This document shows positions 1 to 11,318 of a stretch of 64,000 nt of DNA, piece after piece (the stretch's first letter is position 1; each line of letters begins with the position of its first letter). This stretch comes from Lunularia cruciata (Eukaryota > Streptophyta > Marchantiopsida > Lunulariales > Lunulariaceae). The stretch spans positions 40,364,501 through 40,428,500 of the forward strand of contig OX419761.1 of NCBI GenBank assembly GCA_948567375.1, written 5' to 3'. The translations under genes were made by a program, and so were the position numbers. A model generated the notes under the pieces. That model saw only the letters and a program-made list of their open reading frames with translations. It ran no database searches and was not told the DNA's origin.

Positions 1-71
1 AATTTGTGTCTTACACTCCTCCAACTCATTAGGTGATAGGCGATATGGGGCCTTACAAGGAGGTGTCTTCC

Positions 72-392
72 TCAAGAGTGTCTCAATTTATGATCTACTC
101 TCCGTTTTGGTGGTAATCCTAAGGGTAGATCATTGAGAAAGACATCTTGAAAGTCATCCACCACATCTTTCAATTTCTCAATAGTTTGTCCATCAAGTTG
201 TGCACTCTGGACTTCTCTTATTAGACCCATGAAACATCTATCGGTCTTAAAGATAGTTACCATCCCTATGATATACAGAGGCAATTCTTGCCTATGTGAT
301 TTTTCTTCAACCCCAATGATTGACCATTGGTGGGTTCTCATTACTTTCTTCCTCCAATCTACCATAGGGTTGTAATGCTCCATCCATGGCAT
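72..392 (-). pseudogene. Family A pol: protease-RT linker and start of reverse transcriptase
   Basis: The translation contains the stretch typical of Ty3/gypsy pol between protease and reverse transcriptase: a GMPW-like start (MPWMEHYNP, then VDWRKK), and later QDVFLNDLPLGLPPKR, the conserved block that precedes the RT palm. The frame closes shortly after it, and the sequence up to position 1 still encodes RT-like peptides (for example the ELEE-type linker) out of frame. The remaining RT, RNase H and integrase would lie outside the window. This is a broken retrotransposon gene, not a host gene. Confidence 0.7.
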
Positions 393-454
393 GCCTAAGA
401 TGCATCACAACGAGCTAATTGTATCACTTGGCACTCAATTGCTTCTTGATATTC

Positions 455-658
455 TCATACCGAGAGTGTTACCCGTGTAGGTAATGATTCAATCCTCTCT
501 GTTTGCTTGTTAGGTAACTCTACTTCTTCACTCTCATCTCTCTCTAGATCCATTCCCAATCTTGTTGCAACATAGCAAGACAAGAAATTCTCTATTACTC
601 CTAGATCTATTAATACTCTCACTTGATTGCCTTTTAGGACTCCATTCACAACAAGCAA
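455..658 (-). pseudogene. Family A aspartic protease remnant
   Basis: A short frame with the retropepsin layout: a hydrophobic strand leading to VLIDLGVIENFLS, the place where an active protease has D-S/T-G-A. The Asp is kept but the next residue is Leu instead of Ser/Thr, so the enzyme is probably inactive. It lies between the gag zinc knuckle (about 850-905) and the RT start (72-392), the normal order for this family. Confidence 0.6.
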
Positions 659-844
659 TTATGAGGTTGCTTTTTGGGACCTTTGCACATTTGTCTTCTT
701 CCTTCAATTGCTTCCTTATTGAGCCAGCAAGGCCGCAAGGTACATTTATTGGCAATCTTTGTTTTCCAAAGTGATTTCTACCTCCTCCTCTTCAGTACGC
801 CTCTCCATGTTGTTCAAAGATTGCCTGTATGAAGGCCAAGGGCC

Positions 845-2528
845 TCTAGGGAAATGAGCGTGACAATTGGTAGATATGTGCCCAATACGGCCACAATTGT
901 AACAATGGTATTGTTCTCCTTGAGTTCCTTCTCCTCGTGGGGCTCTATCTCTTTGTTCTTCTATCCATCCACGCTCTCCTTAAAGCGGTTGTACTCTTGG
1001 ATCTTGAAATCAAAGGTTGCCCAATTCCATTGGTACTAGTCCACCCATGTGTGGCATTTCTGCCCAATAATGTTGAGGTGGAACTACTCTTTCACCTCCA
1101 CCCAATGCTCATGCTATTCTCCGCATACAAGCAATGGCTTCAAATACCATGCAAGAGTTTTGCACCATGACTTCTTGGCACATCCGCTCCTTCAACTCTT
1201 GTTTGAAATTGTTAAGAGCCTTTGCTGGACTCATGTCTGTTATTGCAACTTGTAGATCTAAAAATGTTTTCACATACTCTTGTATGCTATTCTTTTGTCT
1301 CAATCCCCATAGTCGGATTTGAGCCATTTGTACGGAATCCACCGATTGGAAATCTTCAACAATCCTTCTTGCATTGCTGTCCAAGTGACCTCCCTTCTCT
1401 CTACCAACATGGATCATTCCCAAGCATTGTACCATGTGAGGGCTTTATTTGTCAAGTACCTACATGCAAACACGCTTGCAACATGCTTTGTGATCTCTAT
1501 TGAGAAAATCAAAAATATCAATTCATTCTCAAGATCCAATTTTCCACTACTCCCATTGTATCCTACCCCTTGTAAGGCTTGATGTTGTGGGTCTTCTTCA
1601 TCCGGAGTAGCAATACGGCTTCATCATTGACAAGGTTCTGTAACACCCATTTGTGCATGTGTGTGGTATTGTGATATTTAGCTTGGTATTATAGGTACTT
1701 GAGAGATATTATTTATATAGAGATAAAGGATGGTTCTACATTAGTCATGGTTAGCTAAAGTTAGTCATAGCTAAGATAGAGAGGACCTTACTTTATAGGA
1801 AGTGGAAAAGATGAGCACCACTATTTTGGATTCTAGTGTGTTGACTTGGTATTATTCCTAGGTGTTTGGCTTTGAGGAAAGAGTTGAGAACTCTTGGGCC
1901 CGCAAGCCTTTTTGTTTTGGATTCTTCTATAGTCCAAGGATAGCCCATGTGAAAGAATCCTTGACTTAGTGGTTGGGTCAAGATAAGATCACATGCTTAG
2001 GGGAATATGCCCATGTGAATGGATATTCCTTTCTACTTTTTGACTTTACTTGACTTTTAGCCTAGTAACTTGAGTTACTCCAGTAATTAGTAACTTTGGT
2101 ACGTAACTATTTCATAAGTATATAAACAAGGGGTGAGGAGGTACTCATCATCCTTTCATTTGCAACTATCTCTCTCTCATTGAGTTCTCTAATGAACAAT
2201 GTCTTGAATCTTGGAGTGTTAGCCTTGGAGGAGTATGATGGAGTTGGGGTTCCTTGCCTTCTTAGTCCATGGTGCGCTACCATAATAGCCATCAGAGGTT
2301 CATCTTGAGTGAGAGACATGCCGGCTCATAGTTCGTAGGCACGGGTGCCTCTCCAAGTACTTCAATTGCAAGTACTAGGTTTTGAGACAACTCCTCTTCT
2401 TGCATTGCTTGATCATTCATGGGGATCTTCACTTGACTTTGTAATATCTCCATGGTTATCTTAATCTCTCAAAATTCATTCAACATCCCTTGCATTCCTT
2501 GCATCATCTCTTGCAATTACGGATCCAT
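845..2528 (-). pseudogene. Family A gag, interrupted by a solo LTR
   Basis: Gag begins at an ATG at 2528 (minus strand) and runs to a CCHC zinc knuckle near 850-905 that reads C-Y-N-C-G-R-I-G-H-I-S-T-N-C, an intact C-X2-C-X4-H-X4-C. The best-preserved middle part (about 1109-1435) has the capsid block FQSVDSVQMAQIRLWGLRQ and matches the right-hand copy at 63206-63757 closely. A stop follows within 20 codons of the start and is shared with the right copy. A 692-bp solo LTR at 1639-2330 splits the gene. Gag would form the virus-like particle and bind element RNA; this copy cannot be translated intact. Confidence 0.75.
1639..2330 (+). mobile_element. Solo LTR, family C, nested in family A gag
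   Basis: A 692-bp element starts TGTAACACCC and ends in GGCTCATA (the partner copy ends GTCTCACA), so the original termini were TG...CA. It is flanked by the same four bases, gttc, at 1635-1638 and 2331-2334. The uninterrupted family A copy on the right edge has this target only once, which confirms an insertion. It contains TATATAAACAAGG near 2120, a plausible LTR promoter TATA box, so its sense is plus. A second copy lies inverted at 39254-39931. There is no coding content; it is an LTR left after recombination between the two LTRs of a full element. Confidence 0.8.
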
Positions 2529-2561
2529 GGTTCCTGCAACACTCAATTGCTAATGTCTACT

Positions 2562-2987
2562 TTAATATAGAGTCAATATGATCACTTTGGAAGGCGCACA
2601 AACTATCAGATCTACCATTGGGACCTCATAAGTTATCAATTGTTGATAATCATCATCACCAAAATTCCTAACCACAAAACCTCTAAACATTACTTTTGGT
2701 CTCACTACATAATGAATTTCTACTTGAGTGTTGAAAGGGAGGAGATTTGGGACATTCATATCCATAATATCATAATAGAATGTAAATTTTCAAATCCCAT
2801 TCTCTGTCGTATACACAAGTAGAATTATTGGGTTTGGTGAGTTCATCACCTTGTTCATGAATTTTGCTCCAAAGTGATAAATTAGCAATACCCTCATTTG
2901 CACACATTGGATGTACATAACCTTGATGTGGAATGGATTCAAGAATGGAAAGCTAGGTGCAAGAAATTGTCCTCTCGGTGCATCCAT
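2562..2987 (-). pseudogene. Leader ORF upstream of gag in family A (ORF0-like)
   Basis: Between the primer site and gag there is a conserved coding stretch of about 140 codons. It starts MDAPRGQF at 2987 and ends ILTLY-stop at 2562, just 34 bases before the gag ATG. In this copy it is split into two frames (2790-2987 and 2562-2765). The right-hand element has the same protein at 62470-62899, with MDAPGGQF at the start, YHFGAKF in the middle and VVRPKV and VVRNFG later. Differences between the copies are often conservative. I do not recognise the product; its position is that of an accessory pre-gag ORF. Confidence 0.55.
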
Positions 2988-3114
2988 CCACTTTGCTCTC
3001 TAAAGTCCTTCTTAAGTCTAGCAATTACTCTATGTTTTCCACCTCAAATTACTCAATTTCAATAGTTCATGTTCTTCCAAGAAGGGTGATCCACTCTCTT
3101 GGACTAAAACAATT

Positions 3115-3126
3115 GCTCTGATACCA
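3115..3126 (-). other. Primer binding site (tRNA-iMet), family A left copy
   Basis: On the minus strand the 12 bases read TGGTATCAGAGC, complementary to the 3' end of plant initiator methionine tRNA. One spacer base separates it from the LTR end at 3128. This sets the LTR boundary and the orientation of the element. Confidence 0.85.
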
Positions 3127-3127
3127 T

Positions 3128-3712
3128 TGTAATACTCTGAGGATAAGAGAAGAGAGAAAACAAAAATTTCACACTCAATCATCCGATGTCCCAAAGAAGC
3201 ATCGTCTCTTTATTATATAAACAAAGAAGATCTACTCCAAGGAAGCTCCACCATAGAATTAGGCACACAGATAGGTGATATATCAAAAAGCTCCACCCTT
3301 GGATTACTTATTTGGATATGTGACATGTCTCTCATGGTACTATCTGGTTGGTCAAATAAGCTTTGATAGGAGAGAATATTTTAGGGAATCTTCTTATAAG
3401 AATTGTAGAATCACATGGGTGAGGTACAATTGGAAAGCTCTCAACAAGAAGAACAAAGGAGAGGGAAGGCCAGCATTTCCTTTGATAAGGGAGGGAGGAA
3501 TCTATACATTTTTGAGGCCTAATTCATCCGTTTAGGCTTCCAAAATTACTTTCAAAGATTTCAAGCATATTTTGATTCTTACTTTATTAGTAGAAGTCCC
3601 CTTTTGGTGATACTTCTTTTCGATCTATTTTGACCATCATGTATAACATCATTCCAAATGTTGCCAAATTGAATTTCCCGTCTAGATCAAATGGCTAGCT
3701 CTTGGTATTACA
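3128..3712 (-). repeat. 5' LTR of family A, left copy
   Basis: 585 bp, reading TGTAATACCAAGAG... to ...GTATTACA on the minus strand, with TG...CA ends. It matches the longer LTR at 61586-62329 and the solo LTR at 52895-53458. A TATA-like TATATAATAAAG lies near its 3' part. Its outer end abuts a broken chromovirus LTR at 3713. Confidence 0.8.
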
Positions 3713-3748
3713 CCTACTAACTTTGGCATTAAACTCCATATTGTTACA

Positions 3749-4850
3749 TATTCTGCCACCGCTAATTAGTGACGTCCTCGTTGCTAATGAAGCTTTGAAC
3801 TCTTGGATGACCAATTGTGCATTTTGGAGATGAGAAAGAGGTTCCCATGTGGCATCATGAGGGGATACCCTTCCCAAAGGACCTTGCACTCCATATGTTA
3901 TCGACGACCTCGTTGAATATGGCGACGCATAAAGATACGATCAACTTCATACTCCTCATGATCATTGAAAAATAGGAGAAGGAGGAGGTTGGACTTAAGA
4001 GGAAAAAGAAGATGGGTTAGGAATAAAGGGTTTCAACTTGAAAACATAAAAGACAAGATGGATGCGCATATGACAAGGCAAGGCAAGTCGATAAGCAATA
4101 GGAGAGACAATTTGGGTGAGATCAAAGGGTCCTATCCAATTAGGGGCAAGTTTATGAACTTGGGTATAAATTGGGAGAGGGAGGTTATTGGATAAGAGCA
4201 TGACCTTATCACCAACTTGAAAATTGAGATCATGATGATGGTGATCCGCATATTGTTTTGCCAATTCTAAGCAACAAGGAGATGAGATTTGGCTTGTTGG
4301 AGAGATTAGGAGGTGGTGGTCAAGAAAGTGGAATTATGAGGGACATGAGATGAAGGAGGAGTAAGAAGGGAATTTGGAACAAGTGGGTCTTGGCCAAAAT
4401 TGAGAAAGAAAGGAGAGAATCCGGTGCTTGCTTATTTAGAATTTTTGTAGGCAAACTCCACAACTGCAAGACATTCATCCAAATTGATATGGTGAATGTT
4501 GACAAAGGCATGAAGCATATCTTCCAAGGTGCAATTTTCACGTTTAGTTTATCCATTAGTTTGAGGATGATAGGCCATGGACAAAGCAAGCTTGGTGTCA
4601 AGTATCTAAAAGAGTGCTTGCCAAAACTTTCCAGTGAAGCAAGGATCTCGGTCAAAGATGAGTACACATGGTATCCCATGATGCTTAAATACATTGTCAA
4701 AAGAGATTCAAGCCAAGGTTGGAGCATCTATAGCATCAACTATTGGTTCCAAATGGATTTTCTTACTAAACTTATCCACAAATACCATAATTGCTGTGTG
4801 ATCTTGGTTTGTCTTGGGCAAGTAGGTAATGAGATCTAAGCGCACATGTT
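3749..4850 (-). pseudogene. B1 integrase C-terminus and chromodomain (broken)
   Basis: The 3695-3889 frame holds SPHDATWEPLSHLQNA, the end of a chromodomain (the W-x-P-x-x-x-L part). The 3995-4264 frame holds the integrase C-terminal GPF block: VGDKVMLLSNNLP, APNWIGPFDLTQIVSPIAYRLALP, then the HLVFYVFKLKPF motif. The core region to about 4850 is present only as shifted frames. In an active chromovirus this part would direct integration to histone-marked chromatin; here it is dead. Confidence 0.65.
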
Positions 4851-5199
4851 CCCAATGAGTAGATGGAATGGGGAGTGGTTGAAGGAATCCACTCGGTTTC
4901 TAGTTACTAGCCTTGTTGCATAAGCAACTCTCACACGATTGGACAAACTCCTAAACATCTCATTCCATGTTGGGTCACCATCTTTCTTGTTGGAGGGTAC
5001 CCAAGGTCTTGTCCATGCCTATGTGACCAACAATTGGTAAAGCATGGGCTTCTTGAAGATGCACAAGTTGGAGGTCATCTTTGGCTGGAACATAGATCCG
5101 GTCCTCATGGAATAGAAGGCCTTCCTTGAAGGAGAAGGTGTTGTGCTCCTTGTTGCATGCTATAAGACAACCATGTACAATCTAGAAAAAAGGATCTTG

Positions 5200-6700
5200 T
5201 TGTAGAGTTGACTAAAACTTATTTTAGACCTTGGAGTCAATTGACACCGTTGTAATTGATGTTGTGATGAGAGGAAAGAGACTTCAAATCAAGTCATTGT
5301 GATAGGGCATCAAAGATGACATGGAACTGACTTGGTTTGTACTCAAGTTTGATATCAAACAATTGGATTTGCTCCTCCCATTGCTGATGTCAACTCTTCA
5401 TGTGTTCCAAGTGTAAGGTCTGCAACAATGGTTTGTGATCAGTTTGCATGATCACTTGTTTCCCCAAGAGGTAATGTCTCCATACCTTGGTGGTATATAC
5501 CATTGCAAGTTGTTCAAAATCTCAAGCATAGTAATTTCTTTCAGCTCTATTTAGTTGGTGAGACACAAAGACAACAAGATGTAGTCCATTTGGGAATTCT
5601 TGTTGCAACACGACTCCAATTGCAAAGTTAGAAGCATCAAAATCAATCACACAAGGTAGTTGAGGATCATATGGTTAAAGAATGGGTCTTGAAGATACCA
5701 TATGTTTCAACTTTTGGAATGCTTTTTTGTGCTTGGTGGTCCACTGCAAGCTCGAGTTCGTCTCCAAGAGGTCAGTCAATGGTGCAACCACATGAGCATA
5801 ATAGTGGATGAACCGTCGGTAAAAATTGGCCAATCCATTAAATGACCATACTTCTATAGCATCCTTTGGAGTAGGCCAATCAATAATGGCCTTGATTTTC
5901 TCCTCTTCCATCTCGATCCCCTCAGATGAGATCTTGTGATCTAAGAAGGTAACTTCTATTTGCCAAAAGGCACACTTTGACTTCTTGCTGTAAAATTTCC
6001 ATTGTTGTAGTCATCTTAGGACTTCTTGCATGTGATTCACATGTTCTACCTTTGTCTTGCTATAGATTAAGATATTATCCAAGAACACCACCACATACCA
6101 ATCCAATAGTCCATCCAACACTTGATGCATCTGATCCATGAAGACTATTGGAGCATTAGTGAGCCCGAACGGTAGAACTCTCCACTCAAAATGCCCATAC
6201 CTTGTGCAAAATGTAATCTTTTGTGCATCCTCCCTATCAATGGGGATTTTCCAAGCCCGTAGTTAATATCCAACTTGGAGAAGTATCATGCTCTACTCAA
6301 TTGATCAAGCAAGTTATCAATCTGAGGCAAGAGATATGCATTCTTCATTATTTGCTTATTTAGCCTATGGTAATCAATACAAAAACAAAGACCTCTATTC
6401 TTCTTCAAAACAAATAGTACCGGTGCTCCCTAAGGAGAAGTATTATGTTGTATGAAGTCCTTCTCCAACAATTCCATAAGTGTTGTTTGCAACTCCTCCA
6501 ACTCCTTTGGTGAGAGCTGGTAGATTGGTCTACTCAATGGCGTACTCCATGGTAATAACTCAATCTTGAAAGGCATACCACGATCGGAGGGTAATCCCTT
6601 TGGCAGATCATCCAGAAACAAGTCCACAAACTCTTGAACTATATGATCAACCATTGCTTGATGAGGCTTTGGCACTCCTTAGATTTTCCTTGTGCAATCG
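5200..6700 (-). pseudogene. B1 reverse transcriptase and RNase H (broken)
   Basis: Fragments in several frames match the B2 pol protein. Residues at 6430-6675 give FVDLFLDDLPKGLPS and the LSPKELEEL linker; 5675-5911 give the RT/RNase H connection with KAIIDWPTPKDAIEV and the FYRRFIHYYA block. RNase H and part of the RT palm (about 5940-6420) are read only with frameshifts and stops. The gene cannot make a working enzyme. Confidence 0.65.
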
Positions 6701-7075
6701 GCTTGATCCACCCCACAAAAACATACTTATCTTCCTCCAAATCTTGCTCTATGGCTGCTTCACTAACAAACTTCTCATCTAGGGACTCATCTCTCTTCAA
6801 AGCTTGCTCCCTGACTGCCTTCTTGGCAAACTTCCCATCTTGGGACTCATCTCCCTTCAAGGCTTGCTTTATGGCTACCTTCTCTACAAACTTCCTATCC
6901 TAGGACTGACTATTTTTAAGTGTCTTACTTAGAGATGCCATATAACCTAATCAGAAATTCCTACCTTGGTGTTGTACTTGAATTTGATGTTGGGTCTAAT
7001 CAAATTGAACCTAATGACATTCAAGCCAAAGTAGTCCTAGAATGACATTGTAGTGTAAAGGTGCCACTACAAACC

Positions 7076-8280
7076 TCATATACTCCAAGTACTCCTTCCC
7101 AATCTTGAAGGTAACAGGATACAAGGTACAAAATGTAGAACCCTTTCACCATCTGCCATCATCAATCTACTTCTAATTTCTGGCTTGATAGGAATATCCA
7201 ATTCCTTTGCTATTTGCATAGACATGCAATTATTTGAACTTCTAGAATCAACCAAAATCCTACAACCCCGATTAGATATCATACCTTGTAAGTGAAGCAA
7301 ACTTGCATAGGTCAAGCCTTCAATCTCATTTGAACTAATAAAGCTCCCAATAGACGGCTTAAGATCTCATACTAGGATTCCTAGTTTCCTTGATCATTCT
7401 ACTCCAAAAACTTCATCTGGGTAACTCGTCAAGGTTGCCCATTCTTGAGTAGATATTCAACAATGCGATGTCCTAATTGGCGACAATAAAAACAACCAAC
7501 ATTTTTTTGTAGTTTTTCTCTATTTGAAGTGCCAAGTGGTCTTTTTTGAATGACATCAATCTCCATTGGTGCCGACTCCTCCACCCGTATGTAGTGTATT
7601 GGTAGGTTTTGTGGAGGTCAAGGTCAAGACCAAGTTGATGCAACCAAGGAATCAAAATGTTTGGCCAACCGCATGGCTTCTTCCAAGTGTTGTGGCTCTT
7701 GCATGGTTATCTCTAATGGTTCTTGACTTCAAGCCCCTCACAAATTGATCCAGAGCTTCACCTTCTATTATATCAAGAATTTGCATGATGGTGTTCTAGA
7801 ATTGCATGATGTAATTTCTTATAGAGCCAATCTATTTCAACTCCGCAACCTATCTTGTGTAGCTTGTGTGGTATTTATAGCCTGGAATTGACTAATTATT
7901 GTATTCTTGAATTTTTCCCACATCAAGATTGGTGCAACAATTTGTTGTTTAGCTCATTCCACTTGGAATCTCCATCGTAGCTTTGCTACCCCATCCAATT
8001 GGCTAGTAGCCAAGAGAATCTATTTTTGCTTGTCTTGAAGATTGGTAGCTTCAAAATAACGTTCACAATCAAAAAAAAATTCTCCACTACACTCGTGAGA
8101 TTCTTTCTTTTAGATACCTTTGGTTTAGGGAATCAAATTCAATCTTCTCCTTCTTGAACTAGTACCCTCTCTACATGCTCGTGTCATCAATGATCATGTT
8201 CATCCAACAATCAAATAAGGTGCTCAATTTGTTGTTCTATAGCAATCATTACCTTGGGCATTGCCGCCATGGTTGTTACT
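7076..8280 (-). pseudogene. B1 gag and aspartic protease (broken)
   Basis: The 7076-7315 frame contains RILVDSRSSNNCMSMQIAKEL, where the protease active site D-S/T-G has become D-S-R, exactly as in B2 (58416-58772). Downstream on the plus map, to about 8275, the sequence aligns with the B2 gag and its zinc knuckle, but stops occur every 20-60 codons. The gag start would be the ATG in the block read as ATGGCGGCAATG near 8275. Confidence 0.55.
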
Positions 8281-8542
8281 CTATCATACCACACCTAATC
8301 TATCTAATTTATTAACACATAGAAGCAGCACATCCACCGCTCTCCATAAGTTACAACCAGAAGCACCAAGGGTTCCTCAAATATGGTGATCATATGCAAG
8401 AAATCTTGTCTAAAGCGTGAGGTGATGAATTGTGTGAAACAATGTTTGGGTAGTACTTGGACACAAAAATCCCAATGGTTTGGTGGAAGTGGATTTGGTG
8501 GTCCATAAATTCAATCCATCCCATTCTTGCTCTAATATTAAT

Positions 8543-8873
8543 GTAAAAGACCTAGATTGAGGAGAGAAATAGGAGAATGGAAGCTCACATTGGAACACTT
8601 GAATGAGGGAAAACTCCAAATGCCTAGCATGAACTTTGGCTCTTGTATTTATAGGGATCATACAAGGCTCTTGAGAAGATTCCTTGAGCCGCTTTCTTGG
8701 AGTGCAAGCCACGTTAATTGGGAAGTTCTACGAAAGCTTCCTTCTAGAAGCTACTTACTTGAGAAGCTTTTCAGGAAGCTTCCTAGATACTTCTAGAATA
8801 TTCTAGGCTAATTTGTCTTATTTTCTACTTTGTTAGCTCTACTAGGTTTGTTGTTAAACTCCATATTGTTACT
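8543..8873 (-). repeat. 5' LTR of chromovirus B1
   Basis: 331 bp, matching the B2 LTRs. On the minus strand it starts near GTAACAATATGG and ends TTTTACA. A TATAAATA box (complement of 8646-8653) is preceded by several GAAnnTTC palindromes, including a contiguous triple TTCTAGAATATTC at 8791-8803. The primer site beyond the 8543 end is degraded. Confidence 0.75.
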
Positions 8874-10320
8874 TTTTGGCTATAGTCATCTTGGTTTTGA
8901 CCTCTTCTAATTTTGTTTGTAGTGTTATCACCTCTTTTTCATGTGCACATATTTGGTCTTTGCATTGGGTTCATTGTTTGGAGACCTTGTCATTGAGGGT
9001 TGCAATGTTTACTTGCAAGTATTGTAGGACCACCTTGTGTTGTTCCCATTGTACAAATCTTCCTTTTGAAATTTCTATGGCATACAATTTTTCTCTTTGC
9101 AATCTTCTACTTCCATCAAGCTCTAGTTTGACTTGGTTGAGCTCAATATGAAGTAGTGTCTTATCTTTTGCTATCATTTGAGCAAGCTTAAGTAGGTGTC
9201 ATACAAGTATTGTTGGGTCATTATATGCAGGATCTAGTTCATGGTAGAATGGATACATGGATTCTTCCAAGGACTCCATTGTAGATGTAACCATGTTGAT
9301 AGTATATTCTACCATTATCCATGAGCAAGAGTTGCTTTTTCATTTAAAACATTGTAAAATGTCCATTGTGCTGGTGTTCTTCATTTGATTTGTATTGGCC
9401 AGCCATTGATCCGGCTGATCTTGACAATCTTTCTCCTTTTCTTTGTGTCTTGTGGCCATATCATTGGCCTGATTTGCATTAGGGGATTTAAAGTTGATGG
9501 ATACTTATAGGTAATTAGTGACATCCTTAAAATATTTTGTGGGTTTTCATAGAGAGGAATGGATAAGTAATAGAATGGTCCAATAACATTTTAGGGTTTA
9601 CAAAATATTGGGCAAATTCAAGTGTTTGGTTTCTCAAATTCAAAGTATACTATTTTATGGGTAATCCCATGGGCAGTATTTTAGATTACTCGTAAAATTT
9701 TGTATGGTTATGGAATTTTATCCATAAAAACCCCATGTACTCTTGTGCACAACCCATAAAATAGTCCGTAAACATTTGTGTGGACATTTAAGAAAGCTAA
9801 ATCTGAAACCTTCTATTTTGTCTATTAAGTAATCATTCTCTTGGGGACTCTTCTTCCTTTGTGTCTCTATAGGTGGTTCCTTATCTAAACAACATTCTTT
9901 ATTACCATGGGCTGGTTTGTTCATATAGGTCTTGTTTGGTTCTTATGGGATGACTCAAATTTTTTTACCTAGTGCATCTAAAAATGAGTTCAACATTACT
10001 ACTATCTTATTCAATTTCTTCTCAAATTAAAAATAATAATTTTCTTGTATATTACCATTAGTTAGACAGATTATCTAGAGATGAAAATTAACTTGGTACC
10101 ATATAATTTTAAAATTATTATTTTTAAAAATAATTTTAAAATTATATAAATGATACTTCAAAAGTATAGAGAAATATTATTTATACATTCTATATTTCTT
10201 GTATGTCATTAGTGAATATAATAAAAAATATTATTGTAAACATGTATAATAAAGTACATCACCTAGCAAAGACAACAATACAAATTCTTGAAAAGCACGT
10301 TAAAAAGTATACTTTTAAAG
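8874..10320. other. Decayed spacer left of the E1 gene region
   Basis: No intact gene. The minus strand from about 9177 to 8880 reads as an 85-100 codon Lys/Glu/Leu-rich coiled coil (LHIELNQVKLELDGSRRLQ and on), probably the end of a transposon-encoded protein; its source family is unknown. About 10047-10116 resembles the first 70 bp of a family A LTR (ACCATTAGTTAGACA...). An AT-only near-palindrome lies at 10103-10146. The rest is AT-rich with no recognisable content. Confidence 0.4.
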
Positions 10321-11318
10321 GTATTTGACGGGGTCTTCTCATCCTCGGTGCTATCTATCCTATGCGCTTTTCTCTCTTTTCCTTACAATGATCGCTCATA
10401 AGTTTGAGTTTATTTTTATTTTAGTTTGAGTTTCGCTTTCCACGTAAAACTTTAAAATTTATTTTCACAGAGAGTTAATAGAAAGTCGTTCATCTCTTAT
10501 GAGACCTGAGCGATGCAGACACTAGACGAAATTGGAGATTTCAAACGTCTGCGCTAAGGCCAGTGGAAGAACTTCCACTTTCGAAACATCCCACGCAAGT
10601 CCGATGCATCCAGATGTAATAAGACGGCCATGAGCGTGATCCGCCTGATACTTTCGATGTCCGGGAAATGAAATTCTGTGATGCCCTAATATTAGCTGTA
10701 CATGAAATTTCCGTCCATTTTGACTTTTCGAATTCAAGTTGAAGAGAACGAGGAACACTCTGGATCGGGCTGGTGCGCGAAGTTGCATTCACGGCCGTTG
10801 CTCGTGAAAGCCCTAGATGCGCCGTCGGACCGTCGAGGGCAGTCAAGAGAGCCAAACGGCATGCACGGACGCGTCCCTTCCGCCGTTCGGGACAAGTTCG
10901 GTGAAATGGGACGGAAAGCAGTAAGTGGCCTAGTCAGCAGATATTAGGGAGGTGGAAGACGCGATTGAGTAAAATTAAGCTCGGCCGATCGCGCTAGTTG
11001 GGACTGGCAGCCGTCATTAGGAAAGACGAAAGGGAGCTCTTGACGTAATGCAATATTGCGAGGTATCGAAACCGAATCAGAGGTCCGTGCTCTCGCTTTT
11101 CCACGAAGAAAGGACAGGAGAGGAGAGAACGAAGAGTAGGGAGCGCTTCTTCTGCTACTTGCTGCACTTGGTCTTATTGCTAGGGGAGGCTCAAGGGGAT
11201 GGGATCTGCAATGTGATGTAGGAGGAAATAGGGCGGAGGAGTAGGAGAGTTTTGAGGCGCGATCGGCGATCTCTGAGAGGGCCAGGCATTGGAAGGAGGA
11301 AGAGGTACGCTGTGCTAT
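10321..11318. promoter_or_regulatory. Upstream region and 5' leader of the E1 gene
   Basis: GC-richer than the flanking transposons, with no ORF I can support. The part from about 11090 to 11318 is purine-rich (repeated GAGGAGAGA-type stretches) and probably includes the transcription start and 5' UTR of the E1 gene; no clear TATA box was found. A motif at 10325-10350 (GGGGTCTTCTCATCCT) has a relative downstream of the gene at 17936-17956. Confidence 0.35.

Larger units (their letters stand above)
1..3712 (-). mobile_element. Ty3/gypsy LTR retrotransposon, family A, left copy (truncated by window start)
   Basis: Read on the minus strand, this runs from a 5' LTR (3712 to 3128) through a tRNA-iMet primer site, a leader ORF, gag with a CCHC knuckle, an aspartic protease remnant and the start of the reverse transcriptase, and then leaves the window. 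The same leader and gag are found in opposite orientation at 61586-64000, so this is a repeated family. The LTR lies directly against the chromovirus B1 LTR remnant at 3713, which shows that A inserted into B1. The gag region is itself split by a foreign solo LTR at 1639-2330. Stops and frameshifts in every coding part mean it cannot move by itself. Confidence 0.85.
3713..8873 (-). mobile_element. Ty3/gypsy chromovirus, family B, copy B1 (decayed)
   Basis: Minus-strand element with the order 5' LTR (8873-8543), gag, protease, RT, RNase H, integrase, chromodomain, and a 36-bp remainder of the 3' LTR (3713-3748). It is collinear with the complete copy B2 at 54765-60360 over its whole length. 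Many stops and indels break every gene. The 3' LTR is cut by the insertion of the family A element at 3712/3713. It is older, or has been less protected, than B2. Confidence 0.8.

Noticed and set aside
10522-10947. Overlapping 80-104 codon frames on both strands upstream of the E1 gene
   Set aside because: They overlap each other in three frames, use non-ATG starts in part and resemble no protein; a GC-richer stretch alone explains them.
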